Shown in pieces: positions 1-9,589 of a stretch of 64,000 nucleotides of DNA (the first letter of the stretch is position 1; each line of letters starts with the position of its first letter). The notes under the pieces are model-generated. The model was not told the origin of the DNA. It made no database searches and saw nothing but the letters and a program-made list of their open reading frames with translations. The stretch comes from Cristatella mucedo (taxonomy: Eukaryota; Bryozoa; Phylactolaemata; Cristatellidae): assembly GCA_009760855.2 (NCBI GenBank), contig WPIO01000009.1, positions 7,045,001 through 7,109,000 of the forward strand, read 5' to 3'. A program made the translations under genes and the position numbers.

Positions 1-48
1 GATCTAATCGATTGGAAGGAGAACTTCTTAGAAATGAGAGGATGCTTT

Positions 49-560
49 ATGCCAGCTATTCCAGCTATCATTGCTAGTATAGCTAGTATAATTGGCACAG
101 TTGGTTTAGCAGTTTTAATCACAGTAGCTGTTGCTGGACTTTTAAGAACATTGAAGATGAAACATTGTCTACTGCTAGAGCACCTAAAATTAATACTCAT
201 GAAGAAAGAATGAGTGCTTTATCACTTCAAAGTGAAAAATTAAAGAATAATATTGCTGACTCAAAAAACTTGAGAGAAATATAGATAAATGTGTTGATAT
301 TGGTTTTAGTGGAAAAGTACAGAATTCAGAATTTACAAATCGATTGACTTACCTTAATAAAGGAAGGGGACTTGTAGAAAAAGGTGGAGTATCATACTCA
401 AATGATTTAAAATGAGACATAACCAAAGTAGAAGCTTCAACAGTTGGTGGATCTAAAACGTGTGATTATAAGGCGGAGTCTGCAATGCTTCCTGCAAATT
501 TATTTGCTCAAGGTAAGAGTCAAGAAGGAATATATTTAGAGATGCTAAAATTAAGAAATG
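49..560 (+). pseudogene. Virion-associated protein with hydrophobic N-terminus, broken
   Basis: An ATG at 49 opens a 54-codon frame that starts with a long hydrophobic stretch rich in Ile, Ala and Val (about residues 3-32), then a basic patch. The frame stops at 211. A plus-one frame then continues with a charged sequence (about 150-285) before a TAG, and coding-like sequence persists to about 560. A small membrane-active protein beside capsid genes is common in Maverick/adenovirus-like elements, so a minor virion protein is an inference. There is no diagnostic motif. Confidence 0.45.
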
Positions 561-582
561 AGTCAAAGAAACGCTGTAAGAA

Positions 583-1150
583 TTAAACGTTTGTGTATCT
601 AATTAGTTTATTATCATCTGTAAGTGTATAAGTAACGCTTAGTTGTGCGAATTATAAATGAAGGTGAAATGATTCTAGACCATAAGCAGTTGCAGATTCT
701 ACTTGCTAGTCGAAGTATCCAAGATGTTTTAGACGTCCATCTATTCGAGTGTAGGCCTAATATTTGTTTGCTCTTTTATCGAATCAAACTCCAATAAAAT
801 CAGAAGATAGGTCTATTTTTATTTCTATTGTTTTTTTATCTATCGGCTTCGCATAAATTATTAAAGGAATTGTTTACTTTATTGTTATCTATGTGATCTT
901 TCTCTTGTAAAGGCATTTTACCAGTCACTACTAAAAATGCCAATCTCTGAGCATAATATAATTTTCTATCGATATAAATTTGTATGTCCATTATTATCTA
1001 TTGTTCCTCATTTTTCTCCACATCATTCCACCAAGATCTGTTTTTCATTAAAGATACCAGTATAAGCATAGTAATCTAATAGTTCAATAACACGTTCACT
1101 CAAAGCAGCAACTTCACATCGTTATATTTTATATACTTTTCCTGTCTCTT
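583..1150 (-). pseudogene. HNH-AP2 homing-endonuclease-like gene, broken
   Basis: Read on the minus strand, the N-terminal part near 1145-1090 has an ERVIELLDY-like segment typical of the start of HNH homing endonucleases. About 988-815 encodes the HNH core: YYAQRLAFLVVTGKMP, then DHIDNNKVNN and a NNLCEADR segment, close to the family's HRLAWL...DHINGNKLDN...NLREA pattern. After a one-base frameshift near 800, about 795-640 reads like an AP2 DNA-binding domain (GRLKHLGYFD, then an AYG segment). In-frame stops lie in both domains. HNH-AP2 proteins are selfish DNA endonucleases of phages and large viruses. It lies on the opposite strand to its neighbour at 1174. It has probably parasitised the viral element; it is dead now. 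Confidence 0.75.
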
Positions 1151-1173
1151 TATTATAATTTAATTTACATCGA

Positions 1174-1834
1174 ATGTATCAAGAAGTCAAACTTTATCTA
1201 GCTGGTCATCAACTAAATCTAATTCTTAAATCTTAAGAATCAATCTTTAGAAGATTAAAGAATATTGATTTAACTGGCACTAAATCTATTCTTCTGAAAG
1301 ACAGTCAACGAAAAATAATAGAAAAGTATCAAGCAAAAAGAGTAGGAATGCAATTGAATCTTAGTCTTAAACAGTTAAAAGCAAATACAAGACATGGTTC
1401 AGGTATTGTTGATATTATAAATAAGATATATGGTGGAAGGGAATTTCGCTTAAAGTTACCAGCTGGAGTAAAATCCGAATTTGTTTCAAATGGAGTTTTT
1501 AATGATACTGATAAATATAGTTATGCCGGTGGTACAAAATTTACTAAAAGAATGAAAAAGGGCTACCAAGGGGTCAATGATCTTGATAGTCGTACACTTA
1601 TTCTTGACCATGCATATAATGAGACAAGTTCTATGTCTGAGCCAAAACGAACAGAGAAACGAAATTATAGCAGTCATGGCAGCCAAAGCAAAATTAGATT
1701 GGGGTATTGGTGGAATGTTAAACAATTCATTGGCTACTGATTTCTTAAAAGATAAAGTAAATAATCCTGCAAGTTTGAATAACATAAACAATTATGCTCA
1801 TGGCATTGTTGATAAAATGTTGGATATCAGTTGA
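1174..1834 (+). pseudogene. PLA2-like domain protein (parvoviral VP1-type), broken
   Basis: The frame starts at ATG 1174 and has one in-frame TAA at 1234; it then runs open through 1348 to 1740. The middle (around 1340-1400) has a basic segment resembling the NLSLKQLK-type repeat of adenovirus-like minor capsid proteins. Codons around 1516-1640 contain a glycine loop (YAGGTKFTKRMKKG) followed by LDHAYNETSS, matching the calcium loop and HDxAY helix of viral PLA2-like domains. The expected catalytic HD is changed to DH, so activity is doubtful. A frameshift near 1640-1680 moves the C-terminal half (AKAKLDWGIGG) into the frame ending at 1834. Such proteins are thought to help Maverick/adintovirus or parvovirus particles breach membranes. 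The assignment is by motif only. Confidence 0.65.
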
Positions 1835-1879
1835 AAAAAATATAACTAAAATAACTAATTTAATTTTTATTTTTGTTTT

Positions 1880-2395
1880 ATTGATAGTCCAATAATCTGC
1901 AGGATAGAATTCACTTCATTTATCTGAATTTTAAACTTAAACTTGATCAACCTTCAATCCAATATGAAGTCTTTCTTCAGAGTTGTAAGTATCTTTAGTT
2001 ACATAACTTCCATCAATAATACCTGTAATAGAAAAGTCAATTCCAAGTTTTTAGACTACATCAGCAATACTGCTGAATTTCAGTTGTTAATTCTTTCATC
2101 GAAGAATAAGCTTGGTTTGACAACAAAATAAATTATTATTCCAACTGTAGATATTTGAGACAAATAATAACAAAAGAATTCAAGTTTCTTACTAGATCTT
2201 TCTACAATATCTTGAAGTGAAAGCATCATCTCTTCAGTAATGTATATCCATGTGTTAGAGTAAGGTTTATAATCTTTATAAATCTTCTCTTCAATGTGAA
2301 CACGAGCTTATATCCTTTTGAAATAATAACAGAAGCATTTTCAAGAACTTTGAATTTCTTATTTTGGATTTATAATTCCATAAAGGGAAAATAAA
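1880..2395 (-). pseudogene. Unidentified Maverick-region gene, minus strand
   Basis: The minus strand shows coding-like stretches in shifting frames. One (about 2350-2270) reads as a basic lysine-rich segment; the next (about 2290-2110) contains YKPY and TWIYITEEMM and runs open for about 60 codons before a stop. It follows the protease remnant in the same direction. I do not recognise the family. Several frameshifts and stops show it is dead. Confidence 0.4.
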
Positions 2396-2399
2396 ATGT

Positions 2400-2790
2400 T
2401 TAAATTAAATTAATAATCCCATCGTTGTTCCAAAATCTGTTAGTTCCATTAGTTTTAAGAAGATTAAAAACCCTTCTACCACAATCTTTTTGATTAAACT
2501 TTTGTAGTTGAAACGTTTGAAAACTTGGTATTACACCGAAGTAACTTATTAAATCTAGCATTGGTTGAGCTCCAAAATAATCAAAGTAAAAAACACTTAC
2601 TTCTCAATTGTGTAGGTGCTATCCAATGATGTATTGCAAGATCTGATTCTCCAGTATTACAAATAAGACATTCATTCTCTAATGGTTTTGTTATTTCATC
2701 TCTTGCAAACACACCTCTATTGTTTTTTATATCAAATTTGTTTATATTTATTTATTTCTATACCCGTCAATGCTGAGGATTTTACTTTTT
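2400..2790 (-). pseudogene. Adenain-like cysteine protease of Maverick type, broken
   Basis: The minus strand carries, in order, a TGIEINKY segment (about 2780-2750), GVFARDEI (about 2715), IHHWIAP with the candidate catalytic His (about 2650), YFGAQPMLDL (about 2590) and KDCGRRVFNLL with the candidate catalytic Cys (about 2485), ending at a TAA at 2400-2402. This is the motif order of adenovirus-type maturation proteases in Maverick/Polinton elements, which process capsid and core proteins. The reading frame changes near 2720 and again near 2600, and there are stops, so it is inactive. It lies just downstream of the CxxC protein and divergent from the packaging ATPase, a common arrangement for this gene block. 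Confidence 0.75.
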
Positions 2791-2846
2791 TTAATGTGTC
2801 TATCATATTCTTAATCTCATTAAATATTTGTTGTTCGTGTGGTTGG

Positions 2847-3056
2847 TTATCTTCCAATCTTTCTTCCTTGAGATAAAGATGCTTCACCAACAGCAACTGG
2901 AGTACTTCTTAGCCCAACAAATTTTGATTTCTTTTTATTGCAAATTGTACAAATTCCTTTTTCCACTCCTCTTAATCTTTTCGTAACGTGTACTTCAACA
3001 TACTCTTCATGGATTGTATTAGTAGGTCTCTTACAATTCATGCAATTAATCTACAT
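2847..3056 (-). pseudogene. Small CxxC zinc-ribbon protein, DUF5679-like
   Basis: An ATG at 3056 is followed at once by TAG; the frame then reads openly to 2847. It shows CMNCKRPT near the N-terminus and CTICNKKKSKFVG about 30 residues later, the paired CxxC arrangement with a KKSKF tail typical of the DUF5679 mini-proteins found in Maverick/adintovirus-like elements and some algal viruses. Function is unknown; metal binding is inferred from the cysteines. The in-frame ATG at 3041 would still give a 64-residue product but would lose the first cysteine. It is divergent from the ATPase just downstream. Confidence 0.6.
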
Positions 3057-3084
3057 ATCTATAAGTAAAAAAAAATTATATAGA

Positions 3085-3756
3085 AGGTCTTTAAGAGTTA
3101 AAGCTTTTAATTTCGAGCAGAATATTGCTACAGGGCATCAAGATTCACCACCTAAATGACCAATTAGAGCGTTAGTTTTAGGTCCAAGTGGAAGCTGTAA
3201 ATCTCAGTTAATAATGAATTGGATATTTATAGGAAGGTTAAACTATGATATTTGCATTATAATATCATCAGGTTTAGATCAAAGACTATATCATGGTTTT
3301 ATGTCAATGACAAAATATAATCCTTCTTACGTTTGGATTAATGGAATAGATGAAATGCCAGATGTTGATTCATATTGGAATTGTAGAAATGTTATTGTTT
3401 TAGATGATCCTATGTCTGAAGCTCAAACTAAGATATTAGATTATTTTACTAGAGGACGACATAAAGGAATGATTGTATTCTATCTCGCTCAAGGATTCAC
3501 AAGAATACCTAAACGAGAAATTATGAATAATATAAATTTGATTGTAATATTTAAACAAAATAATAAGGATATTGGATATAGTAGTCAGCCCTATGTTGGG
3601 GAAATAGATGGAAAACTATTCAAAGATTGGGTTGATTCAAGTACTTGGAAAAGATTTGGATTTTGTGTTATTGACTTAATCAAAACTGAAGATGAGGGTA
3701 GATTTTGGTCGGTTGATGATGAAGGAAAGCAACTAATTACTATTTTTCATACTTAA
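3085..3756 (+). pseudogene. A32/FtsK-type DNA-packaging ATPase of Maverick
   Basis: The open part is 3214-3756 (180 residues), but homologous sequence extends upstream in the same frame through a TGA at 3157. The Walker A motif LGPSGSCKSQ lies at about 3178-3207, before the first Met, and has Cys where Gly is usual. Walker B is VIVLDD at residues 60-65 of the open part, followed by a basic RGRHKG segment and YLAQGFTRIPK, which fits the sensor region of A32-like ATPases. These enzymes pump viral DNA into preformed capsids. The TGA before Walker A means the remaining ORF cannot make a working enzyme. This is the least damaged gene in the block and the strongest anchor for the Maverick call. Confidence 0.85.
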
Positions 3757-3766
3757 TGGGAAAGGA

Positions 3767-4317
3767 ATGATAAACGGAGAGTTAGATAAAAGAAGAAATA
3801 GACCATATGAATGAAGCGTTCAAGAAGCACTTTATTTAGAAAACTTATTTGGTAATTAAGAAAAATTACGTAAGGCAAGTATACTTAACAAAAATTAGGA
3901 AATTGCAAGATTTAAAGCGGAAAATGCTGCTAGAGATAAAGTAGAACATAAACTAAATGCGCGTGCGTTTGAAGAATAAAAAATGTGTTACGTAAAGTTG
4001 ATGTTGAAAAGCTTAAAGTCATAGGACCAAAACTTGCAAATCAAATGGAAAGTAATAAACTAATGGAAAAGACACTAGAACTTAAAGGACCACAAGATAT
4101 TTCTACTGTTTTGAAAAAAGCAATCAGTGATGTTGCATCTGGAAAGCTTCAAAGATCAATTACAAGATTAAATAAAGCAAAGACTCATGCGGCTAATCCA
4201 GAGATAAGAAGTGATTTCGATGCTGTTCAAAAAGCAAGAGCAGAAAATCTTCAAATTAATCTAGCTACTCGCACTCCAAAAAGGAAAAAAGCAAATATAA
4301 AAGTATTCAAAGATTAA
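3767..4317 (+). pseudogene. Lysine-rich Maverick-region protein, broken
   Basis: It begins 10 bases after the ATPase stop with an ATG at 3767. That frame has four stops before about 3980, then a frameshift leads into a 110-residue open frame 3985-4317 rich in Lys, Ala and Asn, with a basic tail (TPKRKK). The N-terminal part looks coiled-coil-like (ARFKAENAARDKVEHK). I do not recognise the family. Position after the ATPase suggests a virion or core protein; this is inference. Confidence 0.45.
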
Positions 4318-4336
4318 ACTAGTTTACTAGCTATTA

Positions 4337-4689
4337 GTTTATCACCTGATATTGCCACTAGCACTCCAAAAAGGATAAAAGTAAATAAAAAAGAATTGAA
4401 AGATAAAATTATTTTACCTGTCACAAGTGCTACAGAAATTAGTTTACCTGCTACAAGTGGTACCGAAATTAGTTTGCCTTCATTTACAACCACTATAGAA
4501 GCTAGTTTACTTACAATTACAACTGAAAAAGAACCAGGAGAGATTTGGGAAACATTATGTAATATTACTAATATGCCTGGTACAGGAAAAATATCATCTA
4601 AAATGAAAAACGATTTAAAGAAAATTACAAAAAATAATATTGAAGAGACTCTTCGTAATATCTCTGAAAGTTTAGAGGTAATAAATTAA
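4337..4689 (+). pseudogene. Thr/Ser-rich repeat protein, Maverick region
   Basis: The open part is 4396-4689 (97 residues). Residues about 5-35 contain a repeated unit of about ten residues (LPVTSATEIS, then LPATSGTEIS, then a diverged third). The upstream 4349-4385 repeats the basic tail of the preceding gene (STPKR), so this looks like a local tandem duplication. The C-terminal half is charged and probably helical. Function unknown. Confidence 0.4.
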
Positions 4690-4950
4690 AGGAGTGAAAA
4701 ACAACAAATAATTCTTGATTATATGAAATCAGTAAAAGTTAAATTTGGAGAAGGATGAAAATTGTTCCAGTGTTTTTTTTAAAGCGATAAAGAAATATTT
4801 AGTAAGATTGATTTATGGTTGAGAGCTTGCTGCTGGAAATAAAAGAGTGGTAAATTCAATCAGTCCTGTGGTGGATTTTATAGCTAGGTCTAGAAAAACA
4901 CCAAAATCCAATGTTGCAAAGATAAATAACCTTTAATTTAACACATAGAA
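4690..4950 (+). other. Decayed coding-like sequence
   Basis: Short open stretches in changing frames, including a KSNVAKINNL tail before 4935. It probably held another small virion gene; no motif is recognisable. Confidence 0.25.
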
Positions 4951-5810
4951 ATGGGTGATCTTTTGTAAGTTACACAAGACATTCTTAAAAATGTTGAAGT
5001 TATTCGAAAAACTAATCAATCAAGTAAAGAGTGGTATGTATTTATTATTACTGGAAATTCTAATCCACTTAACTTACATATTAATACTCCTCTTTTATTA
5101 AAAAACAAAAACTTAAAAGTTTGCTTTAGGAAGTTTTTTGGAATTACCTCTATATAAAATATTACTACTTCTAGCAATACTTTTGTTTGTAGAAATGCTG
5201 GTGGATCAGAACAAACTGTAACAATAGAACCAGGAATTTATAGTGAAGATAGTGATGACTCAAATGCTGGTAGTGTTGATAGAATTAATAAACACCTTAC
5301 TTAAACAGGATCTACAACGGACAAATGTATAGTTAGTGTTGATACTGGTACTGCACACTCATGAATTAGTATGCCAGTTGGTTGGAGTTGTATTGCTATT
5401 TAATCTTCTATTTCTAAAGTACTTTTATTTACTTAGCCTGCTTATGCATTAGATACGAAGCTTTTAGAGTCGTATCCTAATATTACACCTACTGTTTTTA
5501 AACCTAACACCAAGTTGTATTCAGAGGATCAGGTGAGCATTGCTGATGTAAAACTCGTTCTTGTGAATTATAATTTAGTTGCGCCAGGAACTGGTTTATA
5601 AATGGAAATGAAACTCAAGCTTTAAGAAGTTTTGGATTTGACTTCTATCGTTAGGATACAATGGTATATGACCCAAATACACCTGAATACCATAATGTTT
5701 CTACTGAATCTATTAGTGATATAAAGATTACAATTACTGATCAAAACTTGAAAGTATTAGATTTTGGAGGAGAAGAAAATGCTGTTTCTATAGAAACTAT
5801 TGAAATATAA
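4951..5810 (+). pseudogene. Candidate capsid protein of Maverick, broken
   Basis: ATG 4951 begins a frame that aligns as one protein for over 200 codons despite six internal stops (from 4966 to about 5430), then loses a base near 5598 and continues to TAA 5808. The product is rich in beta-prone stretches and ends with a domain containing SDIKITITDQN and LDFGG, then VSIETIEI. Length and context suggest a minor capsid or penton-like jelly-roll protein, but I cannot demonstrate the fold by eye. It lies directly before a two-gene virion-like tandem. Confidence 0.45.
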
Positions 5811-5818
5811 TACTCGGA

Positions 5819-6793
5819 ATGACTATAGGATTAACAGGAACATCTTCTTCAGAATATAAAACACTAAATCCTCCAATTATGTTAGGAGGAAACTCAGGAT
5901 ATAATAAAGTTGGATTGAGAAGAGTAGAATTTACTTATGCAAATAAAGTAGTATCAAACATTGTTAGGGGTGTGAATGACACGCTTTGGTATAAGTGGTC
6001 TATGACAGATGCTAATGCTACTTTTATTACAATTGATTTAGGAATAGATAAAGATACAGGCCTAAGTAAAGATTCAGGAAATTATGATACTAAAAAACTG
6101 TTTATGCTTTAAACGAGGCTTTAACGGCTAAGAAAAAGATCCTGGTAATGCTGGTAGTGCATCTGACATTTTTAGTTTAAGAGGTGGAGTTGAAACAAGA
6201 TCTAGTATTGATATGGATGATAAAATAATTATGCAAGTGGGAGGCGATTTTGTTGTTTTACTTGGAAGTAATTATATTGCTGCTGAAACTGCCACTAGTA
6301 AAGCAACTAAAATAAGTATTAATAGGAATATAGTAATTATAATAATAGTAGTAGTAATAATAGTAAATAGTTAATAGTATTGGAGATAAATTAGGTTTTT
6401 TAACTTTTGATCGCGAAATAGTTGGAGAAACTCCTTATGAAGCAATTGAAAAAGCAATGTATTTCGCTAGTACTTATAAAGCTTGGAACAAAATCATTTT
6501 ACCTGATAATACTAGTTTAAAATGGATAATTTTTTGTGATTTAGTTAATCCAGAACTGAATTATATAGAAAAAACAAGGATTTTTAGAACAATCTTCATC
6601 TTTATATATCATTGATGCTGATGATATTGCTCCAGGAGAAAAAGTTTATTTGCATGTTCCAAATGTATTATACTTACCAACAAATGGTGATATAGATTCA
6701 TTGAGTACTTTTAAAATTAATTTAATGGACCAAAACAGAAGAAGATTTAATACAATAACAGATGTTGTAGTAACATTCGTTGGTGTAAAGTAA
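5819..6793 (+). pseudogene. Virion-like protein, copy 1 of a tandem pair
   Basis: ATG 5819 begins nine bases after the preceding stop. The first 97 residues are open (to 6112) and contain NPPIMLGG, RRVEFTYANK and SNIVRG; a frameshift then leads to GDFVVLLGSN near 6240-6280. After an (ATA)n-like stretch (6335-6370) the sequence continues as LGFLTFDREIVGETPYEA and, after another frameshift near 6590, to TAA 6791. If one gene, it was about 320 codons. A diverged second copy starts at 6799. The beta-rich character and place in the operon-like block suggest a capsid-surface protein; family not recognised. Confidence 0.45.
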
Positions 6794-6798
6794 TCGTA

Positions 6799-7285
6799 TA
6801 TGGAAATGACTTTGAGATTAACAAGAACTAGTAAAACAGATGATAAAACTAACTGTCCTCCAATAATGCTTGGAGCTAAATCAGGATTGAGATGAGTGTA
6901 ATTTACCTATAAAAATAAAACCATATCAAATGTTGTTCTTATAGAAAATGGTATGATTGGGTTTATACAAAATTCTGGTGAAACAGGCATTTTCTCAATT
7001 ATCAATTCTTCAATTTCTCAATTTTCTCAATTATCCTCAGAAGCATATTGTGATTTACAAAGATTCTTGCATCATTCAATAAAGCTATAAATAATATTGG
7101 AGCTTATTACAATATTTCGAATATAAATAGTAGTGGAATACATTTTAGTGTTGGAGAAGGTGATAAAATTGTTATGCAAATAGTAGGATATATATATATA
7201 ATTATATACATAGGTGAATTTGTTGTTTAACTTGGAAATAATATATCAGGTGTTAATAGTAGCACTGGAGATACGTATGGATTTA
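6799..7285 (+). pseudogene. Virion-like protein, copy 2, cut at block edge
   Basis: It starts with MEMTLRLTRTSKTDDK followed by CPPIMLGAKSG and FTYKNKTISNVV, parallel to copy 1 (PPIMLGG, FTYANKVVSNIV). Near 7165-7285 it shows KIVMQIVG and GEFVV, matching the GDFVVLLG part of copy 1, then SSTGDTYGF. The part matching the last ~400 bases of copy 1 is absent: the sequence switches to unrelated GC-richer DNA at about 7285. Stops and frameshifts are present. Confidence 0.5.
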
Positions 7286-7587
7286 ACACAAATTTTCAGC
7301 GGAAGCTCTCGACTGCGGTAGACGTCGAAACCGACTTGCCAAGCAGCTACACAGCTGGCCGGATCTTTGACGGAGTAGGCTTCTACTGTTTAAACGGAGT
7401 TGGTACAACAGCTGGACTTCGGAAGCCGACTGATAAACTAATACGCTTGTTCGCACTAGCGGCGTCGTTTAACGAACCTTTAGTGTATTTCGTGTAAGAC
7501 CTTCCCCTGAAGACTTGTTCAGTTCACCTGTTTTTGTTGGCACTTGTGATATTATAAAGAGGTCTATCCTGACGGCCTTTCGTTTAC
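7286..7587. other. Unassigned junction sequence
   Basis: GC-richer DNA with no recognisable gene or repeat. It lies between the Maverick block and the first LINE A tail. Confidence 0.3.
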
Positions 7588-7876
7588 CACACCTATTTAG
7601 GACAGCATTTAGTGGGTCCCTGTGATTCGTCCTTCATATGCTTTTGCGTGCTGACACTGTGCGTGCTGCCACTAACCACGTTTGCATGCTGACCCTGTGC
7701 ATGTCACCTCTAACCATAATATTCATTTTGTTTGTTTTTCAAGCATGATTTTACTTGCCATTCAATTTCATTTCCCTTTGCAGCAAATGTAAAGCACCTA
7801 GAAAGAGATTAAGTTCTCTGAGGGCGCTTTATCATGTGCATTATTATGATTATTATTATTATTATTATTACCCTAG
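7588..7876 (+). mobile_element. LINE A 3' end
   Basis: About 290 bases matching the C-terminal tail and 3'UTR of LINE family A: the FRTAFSG-like end (CACCTATTTAGGACAGCATT), the 3'UTR, the conserved 3' hairpin and an (ATT)n tail at 7850-7876. Heavily 5'-truncated. Confidence 0.85.
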
Positions 7877-9589
7877 CTCAGCGGCATGGCGAGTGGCGGC
7901 GCGGCCAGAGTGCGGCGGGGCTGGGCATGAAACAGCCTCTGACCCCTGGAACTCGGCTACAGAGACATTCGCCGTGATGCTTATGGGGGAGCGCGCTGAG
8001 CGGTTCGAGACTATGCTAGGATTACCAAACAAGCCGGTACTTAGCTCGCAGCTTCTGCCAATTAAGCGGCGTCTGAGCAGGCGGCCCCGACCTCCTCGGC
8101 GGCTCTGGGGTGCTTTTCTTTCGTAGATGCGTAGTTCGCGAATCTTAGCAACAGCATTAATATCTGGGAATGCATTTGATCAACGACGATGGAGCGATAG
8201 CAGCTGCTGACGACCATCACTGACGGCGCAGGTTACTAGCCGCCGGCGTAGCTATGGCAGCCTCAGGCATGGGAGACCCAGCAGCCCGAAGCGACAATCG
8301 CTTAGATATCCATTAGCACGTGATTTCTTACACGCTAGGGTAAAAAGCACATCAGAATAGCTCTGGGCAGGTTTTAGCTGCACCGTTTCCTTATACGACG
8401 TTCGCAGGAACTTTTCGGAAGAATCCTGCAATGGAAAATTACAATACGAAAATTAATTGCGATGTTCGCAAGAGCTTTGATTTTCCGAAGTATTCTTAAG
8501 CGGAAAATAAATGCGGCTCAGCTTGCTCTCTGTCTGTAGGTGAGAATTAGTTTTAAACAGCATATTTTTATCAATTCCAGAATAGCTTAAGCCAACCTTA
8601 GCTGAAAGTGTGAATTGTGTAAACATGTTTGAAGTAATAAGGTTCGCAACTGCATAAAAGCGAAGTAATTTTTAAAAATTACCGATTTTTCATTAATTAT
8701 GTAGACTTCAATTTTTGATGTTATCCTCCGATATTTTATGATAGTAATACCACTGTTAAACTTTCCAGTTGAACTAGCTCTAGTTTCAATGCGATAGAAT
8801 GCTCTAATATTATTGGGATTACTTAAGTCTAATTAGGCTGCATGAACGTCTACTATTTTCGTCGTCAGCTTAGAACAGCTTGGTTTTTCATTTTTACATA
8901 AGGCAATCTAGAGAAACTATCTAATTAGTTTCTGATCCTACAAATAATTATGACTTTTTCAGTCGCTAGTCAACCGTCCATTTTTTTAATCTTCCTTAGC
9001 TAACTGTACATGATTCACAAAATTATATGAATGAGTTTCTTCAGTGTGTAGTTTCCTACTATTGTATTGTTCTCCAGTAATTCTAAAATAGTTTTTCTCC
9101 ATTTTTCGGTTTAGAATCTAGTTTGGATTAAATGGCATTGTCATTACTCTGAATTGGGCTTCAAAAGTTAACACGTTTTTTATTGAACCAGCTGACACAT
9201 TGCACTGTTTAGTTGGTCAGAATGATTTTTAATCATCAGCAAACCATTAACCAACAGACTGTACAGTCAAAAGTATGTTCGGTATTAATTAACTTGTTTC
9301 TAATTATATCTAACATTCCTTTGATTAAGAAAATTCTACTTAGCATTATATCTGAATGCTACGAAAATGAATACAGTGGTAACAAGTTTGATTCGTTCCG
9401 TGCCGGAGTTTGTAACTCAAATTACTCGTACGTAAAATCAACTGCCCCATTGAAATAAACTAAAAAGCCATTAATCCATTCCGGACCCAACCAAAGTAAC
9501 ACTATGATTCTTAGTCAAATGATTTTTATTTACAAATGTACTTATAAATAACGAATATTGTTTTAAAAACAATACAATAGAATGTCATA
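7877..9589. other. No gene seen; GC-rich then AT-rich single-copy DNA
   Basis: 7880-8330 is GC-rich and CpG-containing, with no convincing frame. 8340-9589 is AT-rich with only short chance frames (the longest, 9213-9458, has no recognisable features). Confidence 0.4.

Larger units (their letters stand above)
1..7285. mobile_element. AT-rich decayed Maverick/Polinton (adintovirus-like) segment
   Basis: This block is much more AT-rich than the rest of the window and contains none of the LINE or SINE copies found elsewhere. It carries a typical Maverick/Polinton virion module: packaging ATPase, adenain-like protease, small CxxC protein, PLA2-like protein and several candidate capsid proteins, on both strands. 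No family-B DNA polymerase, retroviral-type integrase or terminal inverted repeat is visible, so the element is incomplete; it may continue left of position 1. Most genes have in-frame stops and frameshifts, so it is inactive. The right edge at about 7285 is abrupt in base composition and cuts a gene. It could be an endogenous virus remnant or an assembly join; I favour a real insertion that was later truncated. Confidence 0.85.

Noticed and set aside
1348-1791. The minus-strand frame 1791-1486 as a gene
   Set aside because: It is the antisense shadow of the PLA2-like gene and has no recognised features.
4951-5810. A variant genetic code (TAA/TAG read as Gln) to explain in-frame stops
   Set aside because: The neighbouring ATPase frame is open and uses CAA and CAG for Gln normally, TGA stops also occur, and frameshifts are present. 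Pseudogene decay explains all of this.
7755-8126. A 123-codon plus frame starting in the LINE A tail
   Set aside because: It merges LINE A 3'UTR with GC-rich flanking DNA; chance frame.
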